Source: Hydrogenophilales bacterium (lineage in GTDB: Bacteria > Pseudomonadota > Gammaproteobacteria > Burkholderiales > Eutrophovitaceae). From it: a stretch of DNA of 50,126 bases. The translations under genes and the position numbers were made by a program. The notes under the pieces were generated by a model, which was not told where the DNA came from, ran no database searches, and saw only the letters and a program-made list of their open reading frames with translations. Numbering within the stretch: position 1 is the stretch's first letter; each line of letters starts with the position of its first letter. This document shows, one piece after another, positions 26,794 to 35,186 of the stretch. The DNA lies in contig CACOJS010000012.1 in NCBI GenBank assembly GCA_902627495.1, positions 1 to 50,126 on the forward strand, written 5' to 3'.

Positions 26794-27183
26794 TTGGAAA
26801 AAAATATTTCAAGAGCTTTAGTAGTTGTCTTTTTTTGTGGCCTGACATGGCTGATTTTTAATAAGATTGATCAGAAAAAAGTTAAGGCAACTTATTCAAA
26901 AATATCAGTTGAACTTATAAATACTTGCCAAGTGTTTGATGATGCCTTTGTCGTCCAGGTTGAACCAACTGGTCAAATAGCTTTTTTTAATGACCAAAAA
27001 ACAGAAATCTATGTCAGGATGGATCATAAGATACGACTGGCGGCAAGTCCCCAATTTCCAGATTTTGTATATGATGGTGAGGTTGTGGAAGTGCGTCCAC
27101 ACGTACAGTTAATAGCCAACTGTGACCCACCTGAAAGAATCCAAAAAACCCTAGATGCCCTTAAAAACCAGTTTAAAAAATAA
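26794..27183 (+). CDS. Hypothetical protein with N-terminal membrane anchor
   Basis: The frame is open for 129 residues. A membrane helix spans about 8-23 (ALVVVFFCGLTWLIFN) and the rest is soluble, with two cysteines (in N-T-C-Q-V-F and A-N-C-D-P-P) and a lysine-rich tail. The only start compatible with the anchor is a TTG at 26794 with no convincing ribosome-binding site; a TAG lies three codons upstream in frame. I recognise no family. It converges with the next gene with only two bases between stops. Confidence 0.5.
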   Translation: MEKNISRALVVVFFCGLTWLIFNKIDQKKVKATYSKISVELINTCQVFDDAFVVQVEPTGQIAFFNDQKTEIYVRMDHKIRLAASPQFPDFVYDGEVVEVRPHVQLIANCDPPERIQKTLDALKNQFKK

Positions 27184-27185
27184 AT

Positions 27186-27644
27186 TTATTCCCCGGCCTG
27201 AACTGGATTAGCTAAGTCGTAGTCAGTAATTACATTATCGGACTCGACCACATCGCATGCAATCCTCCAAAGGGTTTCTTTCAAAGTCCCGGCCACAACC
27301 GGAGTCCACGAAGAATGCCAAGAACGTGGGTAGACTATCTTACCCTCCCCTTTTCGACCAGAATAGGTGTTATGTTGTAACAACCTTATCTTAGGTTCAT
27401 CACACCGATACTCTTGGGTTATCAACTCAGAGTAGAAAGGCAATCCATTAGCTGATACCTGTTTGCGTGGATAATCAATCATATGGATCATTAGAGTAGT
27501 ATCCTCAGATCGTTCTATGTTCTCGTAATTTACGTAGTATGTTCCCTTATAGGTCTCGCTTACGTGAACCCAATTCTCTGAAAAGGAAATGCTGGAGGAA
27601 AATATCAGAATGAAGATGATTTTAAGAACTAAGATATTATTCAT
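27186..27644 (-). CDS. Exported protein of the surface-adhesin protein E type
   Basis: About 152 residues from ATG at 27644; a longer frame would begin at TTG 27665 but the ATG precedes the signal peptide directly. The signal is hydrophobic to about S-I-S-F-S. The mature domain shows the Adhesin_E pattern: W-V-H-V then T-Y-Y-V-N-Y-E-N-I, a strand with M-I-D-Y, Y-S-E-L-I-T-Q-E-Y-R-C, a Y-S-G-R-K-G-E-G turn, and P-V-V-A-G-T-L ending with a second conserved cysteine. Function in the family is poorly defined. It lies 19 bases or so after the flagellar-linked gene 27685-28536 on the same strand. Confidence 0.6.
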   Translation of the reverse strand: MNNILVLKIIFILIFSSSISFSENWVHVSETYKGTYYVNYENIERSEDTTLMIHMIDYPRKQVSANGLPFYSELITQEYRCDEPKIRLLQHNTYSGRKGEGKIVYPRSWHSSWTPVVAGTLKETLWRIACDVVESDNVITDYDLANPVQAGE

Positions 27645-27684
27645 TAATTTTACGGAAACACCCAATTATTTTTCGGGTACCAGG

Positions 27685-28536
27685 CTACGTCTTAATCATA
27701 CCCTTAACTACTTTTGCAATCCGCTCTAAATCAGTAGATGAAAAAACCCTAACAAGAGCAACCTTATCATCATAACTATTGTCCGAATCCAACATATCCA
27801 TCACCTCTGTGGATACTGGAGTCTTTTTCGGCTTGTTAGCCTCTTCTTGCTTAACATTCGATAGCAAATCTGATGCTAGCTTATTACCGACATTTCCCTC
27901 ATCAAGGCCCACTTCACTAAAAAGATAACTACAAATACCCTCCAGCTCACGTCTGACCAAAATAAACCCGTCAGTTCTATCAACAGCGGCAGTCCTTCCC
28001 AGCTCATAAAGCTCACCAGAATATCTGACTGGGATCCAAGAGACAACTTCTCCTCCACCGTGCTCTATTGTTTTGACATTACCAGGAGGCTCATTTTTAC
28101 CATCCTTACTGTCTGACACACCCTCTTCAAAAAGAAAAGTAAGATGTTTGGTGAGTGCTATCTTATATTCTTTCCTGATAGCGTCCACTTCTTCTTCGGA
28201 CCGCTTGGTAATCTTTTTACCCGCTAAGATATTCCACAACACCCGACCTTCTAGAGGTTTCTTACCTGGACGAGTCGATTCACCACTGGTATCACTGGTT
28301 TTTCCACTAGTTCCATCAATTTGCCCATTCTTTAAATTACCAGAAAGATTAGCCCTAGTGTTCTTGGGAGCCATCAATTGTCTCTGACGCCTCTTTTTAG
28401 CTCTTTCCAAGTATTGCTGAGGTGGTCCAAATCTTGCCACGTTGGATACAGTCTGCAATCTATCCAAGAGAAACACGAGTAGTCCAACTAAAAATAAAAC
28501 TCCTATCAGTACAGTCCATACTAAAATACTATACAT
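27685..28536 (-). CDS. Bitopic membrane protein of an unrecognised three-member family linked to flagellar genes (paralog 1)
   Basis: The 283-residue protein has one N-terminal membrane helix (about 4-25), a basic/low-complexity segment (45-95), and a domain at about 97-211. This domain matches, with no gap over about 80 residues, the protein encoded at 44555-45349: L-W at 100-101, D-A-I-R 118-121, K-H 130-131, L-F-E-E-G 135-139, S-W-I-P 166-169, Y-E-x-G 177-180, V-G-L 209-211. A second conserved-looking helix closes the protein. No known domain is recognised. It is 117 bases downstream of another unknown gene in the flhB-side gene run, so a link to flagellar or polar function is inferred. 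Confidence 0.75.
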   Translation of the reverse strand: MYSILVWTVLIGVLFLVGLLVFLLDRLQTVSNVARFGPPQQYLERAKKRRQRQLMAPKNTRANLSGNLKNGQIDGTSGKTSDTSGESTRPGKKPLEGRVLWNILAGKKITKRSEEEVDAIRKEYKIALTKHLTFLFEEGVSDSKDGKNEPPGNVKTIEHGGGEVVSWIPVRYSGELYELGRTAAVDRTDGFILVRRELEGICSYLFSEVGLDEGNVGNKLASDLLSNVKQEEANKPKKTPVSTEVMDMLDSDNSYDDKVALVRVFSSTDLERIAKVVKGMIKT

Positions 28537-28653
28537 ATCTCTAATCCTGTCACATCGTTACCCGTTCCTGCTACGGCGTATATCACTCAGTATTATGACA
28601 ACAAATTTTGCCTCATTTCTAAAAGTTAATAAATAAACTTTTTTTGGTCAGTA

Positions 28654-29628
28654 TTATTCAGGTGTCTCCGAAGACTGCGTATTTTCCCGAGGATATCGAA
28701 GCTCTTTGGCTACCTCTTTCTTTCTCAAAGCCAAACTCTTAGCTTTTTCCTCAGCAATGCGAATGTTTTTTTCCTCGTCAATTGCAGCCTCTAGCTTTTC
28801 CAAATACCGATCTTTTTGGATCACAACTAGTGCTTCCACATCCCTTTTAACGGCATTAACCTCGTTAAGCCCTTGCTGAACAGTTTTCATACTCCCATTT
28901 ACCAACTCTAACCGCCCCTCCAAATCAGATTTAAACTTATCAATAAGAGATTCTTGCCCTTTTACCTTCTCAGTCAACTCCTCAACCTGTTTAACAAGGA
29001 TATTGGTCTTTTGTTGAACTTGATTAGCAGTTTTCTCAGGTAATGCAGTGGCGAGCCCGTTGGAAACATCAATGGCCTCGCTAATCTTATTTTTGAGCTC
29101 CTCCTGGGTAATGTTGACTTGCTCCTGTAACTGCAATTGATCAACGTTAAATTTATCCAACGTGGACTGCATTTCACCTAATGCGTCTACCCCACTATCC
29201 ATCTCAAGGACCCTCTTTCCCACAGCCAATAACATTGCATCAACTTGACCAATTCTGCTATTTAACTTAGTAGTCATAAAGGCAAATAACATCGCCCCAA
29301 TAATCAAAAAAAGTCCACACACTCCAAGAATGACTAAGGAATTTCTGGCATTTTTTCTAGCTGCAGCATTTAACTTCTCGATACCAGCATTAAGAGTTCC
29401 AGTCGATGACGCTGCTACGTTAGCAGACTTGTTAGCAACCTCAGCCGAATCAAGAACAACAGAAACGAGTGCCTCAAGGCTCTCACCAACGGAGTCCGGG
29501 AGATTCTCGATTTGGTTTTCAGGCGATGTTGCTGTGCCCTTGCCTGTCACTGGATCTTTTTCGAAGTCCTCAGAACCTTCCTCTCCCTCTTGTACAGGAG
29601 AATCAACTATCTTTTCTTCTTCACTCAT
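28654..29628 (-). CDS. Coiled-coil membrane protein downstream of flhB, unknown function
   Basis: The 324-residue protein begins with an acidic, disordered region (1-45), then an alanine-rich amphipathic stretch, a membrane helix at about 97-119 (VILGVCGLFLIIGAMLFAF) and a long C-terminal coiled coil (about 125-310) with many glutamines, glutamates and lysines. It has some of the feel of a methyl-accepting-type or tethering protein but has no HAMP domain and no MCP signaling hairpin motif. Genes before and after it are in the same direction with gaps of 13 and 117 bases. No name can be given. Confidence 0.7.
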   Translation of the reverse strand: MSEEEKIVDSPVQEGEEGSEDFEKDPVTGKGTATSPENQIENLPDSVGESLEALVSVVLDSAEVANKSANVAASSTGTLNAGIEKLNAAARKNARNSLVILGVCGLFLIIGAMLFAFMTTKLNSRIGQVDAMLLAVGKRVLEMDSGVDALGEMQSTLDKFNVDQLQLQEQVNITQEELKNKISEAIDVSNGLATALPEKTANQVQQKTNILVKQVEELTEKVKGQESLIDKFKSDLEGRLELVNGSMKTVQQGLNEVNAVKRDVEALVVIQKDRYLEKLEAAIDEEKNIRIAEEKAKSLALRKKEVAKELRYPRENTQSSETPE

Positions 29629-29641
29629 ATCTCAATCCTAA

Positions 29642-30034
29642 TTATTTGAACCTGCCTAATCTTCGCGACATTCGATCAATCCGATCCTTAACATCACCAG
29701 TCTCTTCTTTCACAGCCGCTATTCTGTCTAGTAAACTACTTGTCCACTTAATCCTAGCATTCTTTGCTTTCACCTTTGTCGCTTCAACATCGGAGGGACT
29801 TGCGTTCGCCTGCACATCTTCTTGGTTTAAGGTATCGCCACCCAGTGATAAATCGATCTTCCCCAACTCATCGTCAACTTCGGGTATTCTGAGGTACCTA
29901 TCATCAATTCTGTTATCGCCATCACCTACCATGCGGGCCTTCTCCCCGCTATCAGCCCCAGTTCCAGTTATTTCCGGTAGCTTTTTGGCTTCATCCTTTG
30001 AATCTAATCCTCCAGTAAACAATTTAGCTGTCAT
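29642..30034 (-). CDS. Small acidic hypothetical protein in the flhB-side operon
   Basis: The 130-residue product lacks membrane helices and signal. The first 85 residues are rich in D, G and E and likely disordered; residues 88-130 form an amphipathic, strongly charged helix (K-V-K-A-K-N-A-R onward, ending R-R-L-G-R-F-K). It starts 9 bases after the stop of the SPOR gene and ends 13 bases before the coiled-coil membrane gene, so translational coupling is likely. Composition suggests an adaptor that binds another member of the run. No family is recognised. Confidence 0.65.
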   Translation of the reverse strand: MTAKLFTGGLDSKDEAKKLPEITGTGADSGEKARMVGDGDNRIDDRYLRIPEVDDELGKIDLSLGGDTLNQEDVQANASPSDVEATKVKAKNARIKWTSSLLDRIAAVKEETGDVKDRIDRMSRRLGRFK

Positions 30035-30043
30035 GAAAAAAAC

Positions 30044-31453
30044 CTATTCTAATAATGTAGCTGGGATGACGGCACGCAACGATCTAACCGTCCGTAAGTA
30101 GTAATCGGCAGGAACGCCGGGCTCTTTAAGGAAATCAAGTGCCTCCCTCTTCGATGTAAACGGGCCAGAAACAACTACATACCTTCTTGTCTCTACATCA
30201 CCCGAGGTAATAGGCACAATAAAGGCCTTATTTAATATTTTATGTTGATCCCTCCAGTTTATGGCATCCCCATAGGTAGTAACTGCAACATGCTGTAATA
30301 ACCAGGCACTGTCAGATAATCCTTCCAAAAACCCTGACACGCTATTCTGATTAGAAAAACCGGGGTCCGACAGATTTAATTCATCATCACTTCTTACACT
30401 ACCCTCCTTAACGCCATCATTATAGCCTTTCTCGTATATATCATCCGATATCAAAAGGTCAGGATCATCAGGAGAAACATCTTTTTCCACAGGGCTTCTT
30501 GCGTTTTCGGGGCTATCTAGAGAAGAAGCCGGTTCTGACAAACTGTTTCCCACTTCTTTTTCAATGTCTATTATCCCCTTGTCGGTTACAGAACTAAAAG
30601 ACGGTTGAGCCCCCAAGAATTTTTCACTAACCCAGTCTCTAACCTCTCCTTTATATAGAAAAGCTAAAACCAAAACTGACACAACCAATACAGCCAAAAC
30701 TATCGGCATAGCTTGAGAAGTATAGTCAGCATCCGCTGTGCGGGACTTAATATCATCGTCAATTTCCCCATCTTGTGGCACTTGAGCCGACTTTCTTTCA
30801 ACTAACTTGTGATCCTCTAAACTAGAAATAGGTTTAGGTAAAGAAACCTCAATTTTCTGTAAAAGTTGTTGAGCCTTATCCTCAAAATCAAGCGATTTTG
30901 AGACTTTTAGTAATTCACTAATATCCTCTGAAGTAGGGCTTGAGATTCTCCATTTTACTAAATTCTTTCCGAAAGATTTCAAGCGGGAAGAGTCACAATG
31001 AGGAAGGGACAGATCCAGCAATAAAACTGCTCTGGTTTTTGCCCCTGGAAAATCATTAATTATACGAGCCATCAAATGCAGCTCTCTATCGTTCATGGCT
31101 GAAAAATCATGTACAACTAAAATTCTGTCTGGCTCTGCGTTTTCTTCATCTCCCTTTGCTTGGGCTACAGATAAATTCGATAATATTTGGTTAAAGCGGC
31201 TGATTAAGGTCTCTGTGTTAGATGGGAAGTAGACCTCAATCCTTAACTTTTCAATCTTCCTCAGACGAGATACCAACATTTGACCATAATGATCAATCAG
31301 GAATGGTTGATCTCCCATAAGTGCTATACTTTCATAACCTTGAGCCACAGCATTAAGAGATTTTTTAAAGTTTTGTTGATCGTTAATAGTCAGAAATACG
31401 TCACCACTATCGTAAAGATCAGGCAAAATAACCTTATCTTGGTATTGGGACAT
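30044..31453 (-). CDS. SPOR-domain protein with degenerate AAA-like N-terminal domain (DamX-like)
   Basis: In this 469-residue protein, residues 25-185 have the layout of an ExeA/AAA_22 ATPase. But the P-loop position reads A-L-M-G-D-Q-P-F-L (no GKT), and the Walker B position reads I-L-V-V-H-D-F, without the usual D-E. A membrane helix is at about 248-267. A linker follows, then a SPOR-like domain at about 385-469 (W-L-L-Q-H-V-A-V, R-Y-V-V-V-S-G-P-F-x-S-K-R-E-A). SPOR domains bind denuded peptidoglycan, and DamX-type proteins localise to septa or poles. Directly downstream of flhB by 6 bases; I infer a role in placing or stabilising the flagellum at the cell wall. Confidence 0.75.
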   Translation of the reverse strand: MSQYQDKVILPDLYDSGDVFLTINDQQNFKKSLNAVAQGYESIALMGDQPFLIDHYGQMLVSRLRKIEKLRIEVYFPSNTETLISRFNQILSNLSVAQAKGDEENAEPDRILVVHDFSAMNDRELHLMARIINDFPGAKTRAVLLLDLSLPHCDSSRLKSFGKNLVKWRISSPTSEDISELLKVSKSLDFEDKAQQLLQKIEVSLPKPISSLEDHKLVERKSAQVPQDGEIDDDIKSRTADADYTSQAMPIVLAVLVVSVLVLAFLYKGEVRDWVSEKFLGAQPSFSSVTDKGIIDIEKEVGNSLSEPASSLDSPENARSPVEKDVSPDDPDLLISDDIYEKGYNDGVKEGSVRSDDELNLSDPGFSNQNSVSGFLEGLSDSAWLLQHVAVTTYGDAINWRDQHKILNKAFIVPITSGDVETRRYVVVSGPFTSKREALDFLKEPGVPADYYLRTVRSLRAVIPATLLE

Positions 31454-31459
31454 TACTGA

Positions 31460-32620
31460 TTAATCCTCCTGTCCCGAACGACCACCATCAGAATTGAATC
31501 TCATTGAGTCCGGTATTGTAGGTGCGGGCCGGTTAAGTCTTGCTCCGCTGGGTTGTGCTGTATTAAGGTTGTAGACGTAGGCAATTACTTGAGCTACCGC
31601 ATAATAGAGATCCTCTGGTATTGGTTGATCTAAATCTGTAGTGAAATAAATAGCCCGGGCAAGAGCTGGCGATTCAAATAACTGTACTCCATGATTTTCG
31701 GCTTCTTCCCGAATTCTCATAGCCACCAAGTCAACACCTTTAGCAACCAGTGATGGAGCCTCATCTGACGTTGGCTCATACGTCAGAGCGACTGAAAAGT
31801 GTTCCGGATTAGTAATGACCACATCAGCATCTTTTACCTTTTCAATCATACGGGCATTTGCCATTTCTCTCTGTTTACGTCTGATCTGTGCCCGAACCTC
31901 TGGTCGACCCTCTACATCCTTTAGTTCATCCTTAACTTCCTGTTTAGTCATTCTTTGCTTTTTAAAGAAATCATAACGTTGAAAGGGAACATCGATCAAC
32001 GCAATAAATGCTAGGGTTAGTGTCACAATCAAAGCAGATTGAGCTATTAAAGAACCTGCCTGAGCCAGGGCGGGTTCAATACTCATTGTTCCAATCTGTG
32101 TCAGCTCATTAATGTTATTGTTTAGAACCCAGAGAAGTACTAGAACCACTAAAAAAAACTTAAGAAGTGCCTTTATAAGCTCGATTACTGCCTGCATACC
32201 AAACATCCGTTTGAATCCGTTTAAGGGACTCAGTTTGTTGAGTTTTGGAGCCGCCGCCTTCCATGAAAAGACAAATCCCCCAGTGGCAACAGAACTAAAT
32301 ATAGCTACAAAAACGGTTATTATTAGGATAGGAACAACAAAAAGCATCCCAAAACCTAGCTGCTCTAAGAAAAACCCTGGAAGAAGTAACTCAGAGAAAA
32401 TTATCTTTCTATCGAATTGAAAACCAGCTGCGAATTGCTCTGAAATTTTTGTGACCAGCCAACCTCCCATCAAAAAAAGCATTGACATGGACGATATCAT
32501 AACAGCAGCAGCAGGCAACTCCTTGGATCGTGGAACATTGCCTTCATCTCGAGCCTTATCTAGCTTTCGTTGCGTTGGTTCTTCTGACTTTTCGCCCGAA
32601 TCTGTTTGGTTCTCCGCCAT
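31460..32620 (-). CDS. flhB: Flagellar type III export switch protein FlhB
   Basis: FlhB sits in the export gate and changes substrate class from rod/hook to filament. The 386-residue product has the N-terminal E-E-P-T-Q-R-K-L-D-K-A-R-D-E-G-N, four membrane helices and the cytoplasmic domain. The autocleavage loop reads T-N-P-E-H instead of the usual N-P-T-H. It overlaps the fliR stop by one base at 32620. Its length is normal (about 380). Confidence 0.96.
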   Translation of the reverse strand: MAENQTDSGEKSEEPTQRKLDKARDEGNVPRSKELPAAAVMISSMSMLFLMGGWLVTKISEQFAAGFQFDRKIIFSELLLPGFFLEQLGFGMLFVVPILIITVFVAIFSSVATGGFVFSWKAAAPKLNKLSPLNGFKRMFGMQAVIELIKALLKFFLVVLVLLWVLNNNINELTQIGTMSIEPALAQAGSLIAQSALIVTLTLAFIALIDVPFQRYDFFKKQRMTKQEVKDELKDVEGRPEVRAQIRRKQREMANARMIEKVKDADVVITNPEHFSVALTYEPTSDEAPSLVAKGVDLVAMRIREEAENHGVQLFESPALARAIYFTTDLDQPIPEDLYYAVAQVIAYVYNLNTAQPSGARLNRPAPTIPDSMRFNSDGGRSGQED

Positions 32621-33390
32621 TATCCCAGTCCAAGTAAATTACGTAGTCTTACGAATGCTTGAATCCAAAGCCACTCTATTCTATTACCAATAATTGCCAT
32701 AGTCACAATCAAAATTATAAAACCTGAAAATATAAAAGCTGGAAAACCAACTGCAAAAATGTTCAAGCTAGGTGCCGCCCTAGTAATAACTCCCACCCCA
32801 ATATTGATAAAAAGCATAGTAACCATCAATGGTAAGGCCAGCAATACCGCTCCCAGAAACATCATTGAACTCCAGGATACTAAGTTACCAAGTGTCATAG
32901 CTCCTGCAAATGTCATTCCAATGGGTACCGTTGAAAAACTCTCTAATAATAGACCAATCAAAACAACATGCCCCCCGAATCCTATAAATATTAAACTCGA
33001 CAAAATTATAAAGAATTGTGCAATAACGGGAACATTTCCGACATTTGGATCAATCATGTTTGCCATCCCAAGCCCCAGGGCTGCAGCAATTGATTGACCG
33101 CCAACAACAATTGCTGCAGTTACTACCTGCAACATTAGACCCATAATAGCACCAATGAATACCTGGTTAAATATTTCAAAAATACCCTCGGCTGATACAG
33201 GATCAATCACTGGCCAGTCTACCAAAGGATAAATCATAATAGTCAATGCCAATGCTATTAAAATTCTCAGCCTTACATTTACCGCATTTATTGATATGAC
33301 TGGAGCTGTCATCAAAAGTGCAGAAATTCTAACCATGGGCCACAAGAAAGTGTAAAAACCTTGTATGATTTCGGAAGCTAACAACGTCAT
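32620..33390 (-). CDS. fliR: Flagellar export gate protein FliR
   Basis: FliR is part of the FliP5-Q4-R1 gate. The 256-residue product is hydrophobic with about six membrane-embedded segments and the FliR hallmarks near the start (F-L-W-P-M-V-R-I-S-A-L-L-M-T-A-P-V) and the family motif P-x-x-R-A-A-P-x-x-N-I-F-A-V-G-F-P. Gene order between fliQ and flhB is the standard one. Confidence 0.95.
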   Translation of the reverse strand: MTLLASEIIQGFYTFLWPMVRISALLMTAPVISINAVNVRLRILIALALTIMIYPLVDWPVIDPVSAEGIFEIFNQVFIGAIMGLMLQVVTAAIVVGGQSIAAALGLGMANMIDPNVGNVPVIAQFFIILSSLIFIGFGGHVVLIGLLLESFSTVPIGMTFAGAMTLGNLVSWSSMMFLGAVLLALPLMVTMLFINIGVGVITRAAPSLNIFAVGFPAFIFSGFIILIVTMAIIGNRIEWLWIQAFVRLRNLLGLG

Positions 33391-33424
33391 AGGATAAGGA
33401 TTACCTAAATCTCAAACCCTCACC

Positions 33425-33694
33425 TTATATAAAAAGGTTTGGGATCCGCTCAAAAATTCTTCTAGCAAAATCAACAAGCGTGCCAATCATCCATCCCCCA
33501 AAAAAAAGCAAGGATAGTGCTAGTGCAGCCAACTTGGGAATAAAGCTAAGTGTCATTTCATTAACAGAAGTTGCAGCCTGAATCACCCCAATAACAACAC
33601 CAACACCCAAGGCGAAAAGTAACATTGGTGCTGATACCAAAACCGTAACCCAAAGTGCATCCCGAGCTATGTCTATGACTAAAGCAGTATCCAT
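33425..33694 (-). CDS. fliQ: Flagellar export gate protein FliQ
   Basis: FliQ is a two-helix gate component. The 89-residue product has the family lines A-L-W-V-x-V-L-V-S-A-P-M-L and G-V-I-Q-A-A-T-S-V-N-E-M-T-L-S-F-I-P-K. Length equals the usual 89. It is 9 bases downstream of fliP and 34 bases upstream of fliR. Confidence 0.95.
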   Translation of the reverse strand: MDTALVIDIARDALWVTVLVSAPMLLFALGVGVVIGVIQAATSVNEMTLSFIPKLAALALSLLFFGGWMIGTLVDFARRIFERIPNLFI

Positions 33695-33703
33695 TGTCTT
33701 CTC

Positions 33704-34456
33704 CTATGGTAAGGCAAAACTTGAAGTTAGAGATCCCATGATGAGTGCCCATCCATCAACCAAAACAAATAGCATTAGTTTAAATGGCATTGAGATCATC
33801 ATCGGGGAGAGCATCATCATTCCCATAGACATTAAAACACTAGCAACAACTAGATCGATAACTACAAATGGAATGTAAATAAGAAATCCGATTGCAAAGG
33901 CACTTTTCAATTCCGATGTGATGAAGGCCGGAACTAGAACTGAAAAAGGAACATCACTAGGTGTTTCAACATCACCTTCCCTGGCAATATCCATAAATAA
34001 CCCAATATCTTGCTCTCGCGTGTTAGTCATCATAAACCTTCGGATAGGTTCCTGTGCAACGTTCAGAGCATTTTCAAAAGACAGCTGCTCGTTCATGTAG
34101 GGGGTTACCGCGTCATCATAAATTTCAGAAAGAATTGGTGCCATAATAAAAAAAGAGAGGAATAGTGCAAGACCAACTAAAACTTGATTCGGGGGGGTTT
34201 GTGCTGTCCCCAAAGCTTGTCTAAGTATGGAGAGAACAATAATAATTCGGGTAAACGAGGTCATCATCAAAACCAGGGACGGCAGGACCGTCAATACCGT
34301 CATCAAAGCTAATAGTTGAAGAGTCAAACTATACTGTGTCCCCTGCACACCCGAGTCCACAACAGTTAAGGCCGGAAGCCCCTGTGCATATAGGGTAGGG
34401 TAAAATAGTAGAAGACTATTAAATAAGATAAAACTACCTAACACCTTAATATTCAT
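33704..34456 (-). CDS. fliP: Flagellar export gate protein FliP
   Basis: The 250-residue FliP has a cleavable signal (about 1-24), as is known for this protein. It carries the family motif L-x-M-M-T-S-F-T-R-I-I-I-V-L-S-x-L-R-Q-A-L-G-T-x-x-x-P-P-N and the conserved C-terminal M-x-x-L-G-M-M-M-L-S-P-type segment (M-S-M-G-M-M-M-L-S-P). Start and fliO stop overlap at 34456, indicating translational coupling. Confidence 0.96.
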   Translation of the reverse strand: MNIKVLGSFILFNSLLLFYPTLYAQGLPALTVVDSGVQGTQYSLTLQLLALMTVLTVLPSLVLMMTSFTRIIIVLSILRQALGTAQTPPNQVLVGLALFLSFFIMAPILSEIYDDAVTPYMNEQLSFENALNVAQEPIRRFMMTNTREQDIGLFMDIAREGDVETPSDVPFSVLVPAFITSELKSAFAIGFLIYIPFVVIDLVVASVLMSMGMMMLSPMMISMPFKLMLFVLVDGWALIMGSLTSSFALP

Positions 34457-34833
34457 TATTCTTTCTTAACGACTTTACCAAGAACTTTTCCAAATAGCGA
34501 AGTACCGCCCGTAGTCTGCACCGTTTGACCAACACTTTCACCATGTCCTAATTCGCCGTCAATACTATCTGAAGTCTTTTCTGTGAGCAAAGTAATATGT
34601 TGCGGAGTTACTCCCAAAATAAGCTCTTTACCACCAGCTTTTATCCAAACTACCCGATGTCGCCCCCCCAGAGATATGGAACGAACGACATTCAGTCCCT
34701 CCTTACCAGACGAAAGAAGAGAGGAATCATTAATTTTTTTTAGAAAGAAAAGAGTGATAAACAGTAGAACTAACACAGCACCAAAGCTAAGCAGCAGGGA
34801 AAGCCAGTCTGCCAAGTTGATGCCCAAACCCAT
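34456..34833 (-). CDS. fliO: Flagellar protein FliO
   Basis: FliO helps assemble FliP in the membrane. The 125-residue product has one membrane helix (about 9-30) and the FliO cytoplasmic pattern I-S-L-G-G-R-H-R-V-V-W-I-K-A-G-G-K-E-L-I-L-G-V, with T-x-x-x-I-T-L-L. Order fliN-fliO-fliP supports it. FliO is variable in sequence, and this one is of the usual size. Confidence 0.92.
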   Translation of the reverse strand: MGLGINLADWLSLLLSFGAVLVLLFITLFFLKKINDSSLLSSGKEGLNVVRSISLGGRHRVVWIKAGGKELILGVTPQHITLLTEKTSDSIDGELGHGESVGQTVQTTGGTSLFGKVLGKVVKKE

Positions 34834-35184
34834 TTAAATGTTCTTCATCCGATCCGTTGCTGGGATTACTCTGGTCAGTCTAATGCCGTAACGTTCATTA
34901 ACCAATACTATTTCTCCTTGGGCGACAACCGTATTGTTAACCAATAGATCAAGTGGTTCACCAGCTATCCTATCTAACTCTACCACGCTTCCTTGAGTTA
35001 GCTTTAAAAGATCCCTTATTTTTAGAGAGGCCCTACCAACCTGTACAGTTATTGTTACCGGAATGGTCTGTAAAACCTCTTGATCTATTTTCTCTTTTAC
35101 TGCCTCCTCGGTGAGATTTTCCTCTGCACCAGTATTATCAGGCCCTGCCTCTTCCACATCAACTTCTGTCTCTGAATCTGCCAT
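34834..35184 (-). CDS. fliN: Flagellar motor switch protein FliN
   Basis: FliN forms the lower C-ring with FliM. The 116-residue product has a variable acidic N-terminus and the C-terminal SPOA domain (V-T-V-Q-V-G-R-A, I-R-D-L-L-K-L-T-Q-G-S-V-V-E-L-D, G-E-P-L-D-L-L-V-N, R-Y-G-I-R-L-T). It begins 2 bases after fliM and abuts fliO. Confidence 0.95.
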   Translation of the reverse strand: MADSETEVDVEEAGPDNTGAEENLTEEAVKEKIDQEVLQTIPVTITVQVGRASLKIRDLLKLTQGSVVELDRIAGEPLDLLVNNTVVAQGEIVLVNERYGIRLTRVIPATDRMKNI

Positions 35185-35186
35185 AT

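Noticed and set aside
26717..26821. A 34-codon plus-strand frame before and overlapping the hypothetical gene at 26794
   Set aside because: It has an ATG and hydrophobic middle, but runs out of frame into the next gene, has only a distant weak RBS and no recognisable family.
29469..30101. 210-codon plus-strand frame across the coiled-coil and acidic genes
   Set aside because: It is antisense to three well-supported minus-strand genes and has a serine/proline/leucine composition typical of shadow frames.
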